A stretch of 64,000 nt of DNA from contig CAYZRS010000015.1 of assembly GCA_964480915.1 (NCBI GenBank), positions 35,807-99,806 on the forward strand, given 5' to 3'. Position 1 is the first letter of the stretch. Each line of letters starts with the position of its first letter. Below the pieces are notes generated by a model, which had not been told where the DNA came from, ran no database searches, and saw only the letters and a list, made by a program, of their open reading frames with translations. Made by a program: the position numbers and the translations under genes. Positions 63,801 through 64,000 of this stretch are shown here, piece by piece. Source of the DNA: CAWGCE01 sp964480915 (GTDB taxonomy: Bacteria > Planctomycetota > Planctomycetia > Pirellulales > Pirellulaceae).

Positions 63801-64000
63801 GATTCGTCAGTGAGTCCGATCGACGCCTTGGCCGTGATTAACGCTCTTAACAATCCGGTCTTCGCCTCTTACACGAGAAATGCGGGCAATACGACTGAGC
63901 TGCTCAATCTAGATGTCAGCGGGGACAACTCGCTGTCGCCGCTGGATGCACTGCTTGTGATTAACGAGCTTGAGCGACTATCCAACCTCGCGCAGCCAAC
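57840..64000 (+). CDS. Giant subtilisin/kexin-like protease with P domain, cohesin-like modules and dockerin, cut at window edge
   Basis: The frame is open from ATG 57840 (GGAG about 12 bases upstream) to the edge: more than 2050 residues and no stop. N-terminus: basic, then QIEPLEDRQLLAGD at about 33-46. An S8 peptidase domain follows (about 162-500): Asp in IGIVDDALQGS (about 206), His in FDGHGTSVAG (about 245), Asn in NNSWGP (about 303) and Ser in GGTSAAAPYVSG (about 438), so the triad is complete. Next are a proprotein-convertase P domain (about 530-650), two SdrD-B-like repeats (about 666-860), a GEVED domain (about 897-1017), and five cadherin-like VCBS-type repeats. Three cohesin-like modules are interleaved, and a dockerin comes last. 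It is exported and probably calcium-dependent. Confidence 0.9.
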   Translation, partial: MTFRLGNHNLLRSIARAASSRLRPSDRPTLQIEPLEDRQLLAGDTAPNVFGSQDLSPSVEAAFARASDLDQYSVEELSNTTSWAAHLTPGFTPDDLAQLLQIDVAGLQVPEYASNTVIFDQAGQPGASPFGTAVDISGTLSSSSVVDYFYPLVSQQLAPRSVPNDPIFPEQWHLFNYGQSGGVQGVDGNVVSVWDEFTGNGVVIGIVDDALQGSHPDLVDNFRPDLSIDLVGGDTDPSPESTFDGHGTSVAGIAAAVGNNGIGGTGVAFDAGIAGIRLLGANQTDETTALAFGQAIDTIDISNNSWGPVDGAGLDGIGPLALMAMENGTIEGRDGLGVVYVFAAGNGGQLGDWAGWDDFAGNRFGIAVAGINHRGLEPAFAEPGPNILVAAPTNTGFFGDVGITTTDLVGEDGSNTVLDNSDDDGHPDLDYTDSFGGTSAAAPYVSGVVALMLDANPNLSYRDVQHILVRTSDMTDPGDPNWTTNGFGRDINYFFGFGAVNAEAAVDLARVWTSVNELEEITTGNLVGDTAVTIPDFDVEGVDFPITVGTQQNGGDVSNFRLEHVEVTIDIEHEVDGDLEIVLTSPDGTESILSNPNGTDIGDFTDWTFTTVRHWDEGIAGTWNVQVRDVFAQTEDQADGTVNSVQINFFGTSESPDNLEVVANDNGTISGIVYFDADSDGTQDLNEPGLGGRLVFLDADGDGQFDEGELSATTGPNGFYLFTGLEPGSYRVVDFTGNTSVPPGLNSIQTVSVLGQDVFDVDFGSVSEETNIGPSGTISGTVFNDVNGNGVQDNGESGVAGMVGYIDTNNNCIIGLGEPGAMSDADGHFEISGLSPGTYNVRMAPSPGQLQDLPCNGFQVFISDNGTASMSPAFATTASNDTNGGGSGGGVGDVVHGEVPGFLLGNAINLDDGVTFLSGLHAGRTETIGIDATQLSVSPGYLHAWIDFNGDGDWDDAGEQILQNARLDDGVNEIEIQIPANATAEMANARFRWALERDLGPFDPALAGETEDYVVTIPSDGMTGLTANDDDLAATEDEQVILDVLNNDQAGSFSDSFTLTSVSTPDQGGTAVIENGMIVYTPAPDFTGVEKFSYTITDDLGGTSSATVCVTVGNVNDAPEAVDDMFTVDLDTSGVTLPVLNNDLDIDGDSLTITSISQPSQGGVAVVTNGGILYTPVAGFLGIETFTYTVDDGNGGTSTATVTVTVEDLPPLVNFRLEARNANGSIDTIQSGETFTLRGYVEDLREPALGVFSAFLDVLYDSDLVSVIGPVTDGNGQYTEFRQDVSTATLGEIDEVGGLAGVTIGDTGALGGGEFILFEVEMRADAGGIVDFTGNPSDIIPPHEVTLFGESFILNDSNITFVGDSLMIVNNDPIANDDQEFVNINSTDNVLTVLDNDSDLPNSSNLTITQITSGPQSGTATIAADGRSIVYTPNAGFSGDDTLVYEISDGQGGFDTATVTISVNQFLVDYTLQTTDLAGNPISTVMAGQQFQLQVFVEDLRDTPQGVFSAYSDITYPSAIVDADSVIMFSGNFPEATSGDLSAPGVIDEAGATDDSTVPTGGGVTLIYTVTFTATAEGVVSFVSDPADILPLHETTLFGVDEAIANEFIRYGDVSIIVEASGGQADNAVVVEDSTANAIDVLANDTVVGVGPLTITSVTNPTSQGGTVTISNGQLLYTPAPDFTGTDTFSYTTQDQSGNASGALVTVEVTNVNDDPNAIDDFESVLQNSSANVLDLLTNDLTDPDPAFTDNLTITSVSTPSGGGSVVIAQDGQSVIYTPQAGFLGSETFTYTISDGNGGTDTATANVNVVNTLPTAVGYTFTVTDANGNPLSGVNVGDEFLLNVFVEDTRPVFRGVFSAYLDVTWSGGDATLNGNFQYGELYPNTQSGAFDGAGNEINELGAVDGISEAAHDGVELLVSVPMTATVAGTITFTGNPADIVPPNETTVFGENDIVSPERQSFGVVTLDVSAAANNLRQNGVNQFDVNGDSSVSPIDALAVINALNNPVFASYTRNAGNTTELLNLDVSGDNSLSPLDALLVINELERLSNLAQP

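Noticed and set aside
1..64000. CRISPR array, prophage, transposase, tRNA or rRNA
   Set aside because: No array of regular repeats, no integrase or transposase motifs and no tRNA-like cloverleaf were seen while reading. Tandem repeats present are inside coding regions.

Overview
The window reads as a stretch of chromosome from a planctomycete, most likely a Pirellulales-type marine or freshwater bacterium. Supporting signs are two outer-membrane beta-barrel proteins of planctomycete-type families, two PEP-CTERM sorting signals, dockerin-like repeats, and several very large secreted proteins that begin with a basic stretch and an LE-x-R-x-LA motif. No rRNA, tRNA, CRISPR array, insertion sequence or phage gene was found. 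Composition looks even, so nothing points to a recent insertion.

Layout. 1-5 kb: a cut-off secreted protein, a PLP enzyme plus peptidase E pair, and a secreted protein of unknown function. 4.6-8.9 kb: PEP carboxylase followed by an MBL-fold hydrolase with a lysine-rich tail, and a divergent stand-alone winged-helix regulator. 9-12 kb: a PEP-CTERM beta-propeller protein and an alpha/beta hydrolase. 11.9-15.9 kb: a group resembling known light-response clusters, with a CarH/LitR-like regulator, a DCC-family protein, a sigma-70 factor and a class II photolyase. 16-17 kb: a second PEP-CTERM protein.

17.7-28.8 kb: an acyl-CoA metabolism region with thiolase, an atypical SDR, the beta subunit of a biotin-dependent acyl-CoA carboxylase, phosphotransacetylase, the AtuA pair and enoyl-CoA hydratase. 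An ankyrin protein and an unrecognised membrane protein interrupt it. 28.9-31.6 kb: two tandem paralogous secreted proteins. 31.7-35.9 kb: FabG-like reductase, class II fructose-bisphosphatase, an MFS transporter and a DUF374 acyltransferase. 36-40.4 kb: a tyrosine/homogentisate catabolic operon (HPPD, homogentisate dioxygenase, acyl-CoA ligase). Its acetoacetate could be activated and cleaved by the thiolase encoded about 18 kb away.

40.8-49.6 kb: a cytochrome c-like protein, a helical secreted protein, a glycosyltransferase, a beta-helix giant protein and a nucleoside-permease-like MFS protein. 49.8-64 kb: an envelope and extracellular block. It holds a 1152-residue Ig/cadherin-like protein ending in a dockerin, two cysteine/glycine-rich beta-barrel porins, and a subtilisin/kexin-like protease of more than 2050 residues that runs off the right edge.

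The most interesting signals are these: (i) a cohesin-like beta-sandwich module present once in the 1152-residue protein and three times in the protease, each time next to dockerin repeats; (ii) the light-response-like group, whose regulator has lost the His expected to bind cobalamin, with repeated CGATT/AATCG half-sites in front of the sigma gene; (iii) the shared N-terminal motif of five giant secreted proteins.
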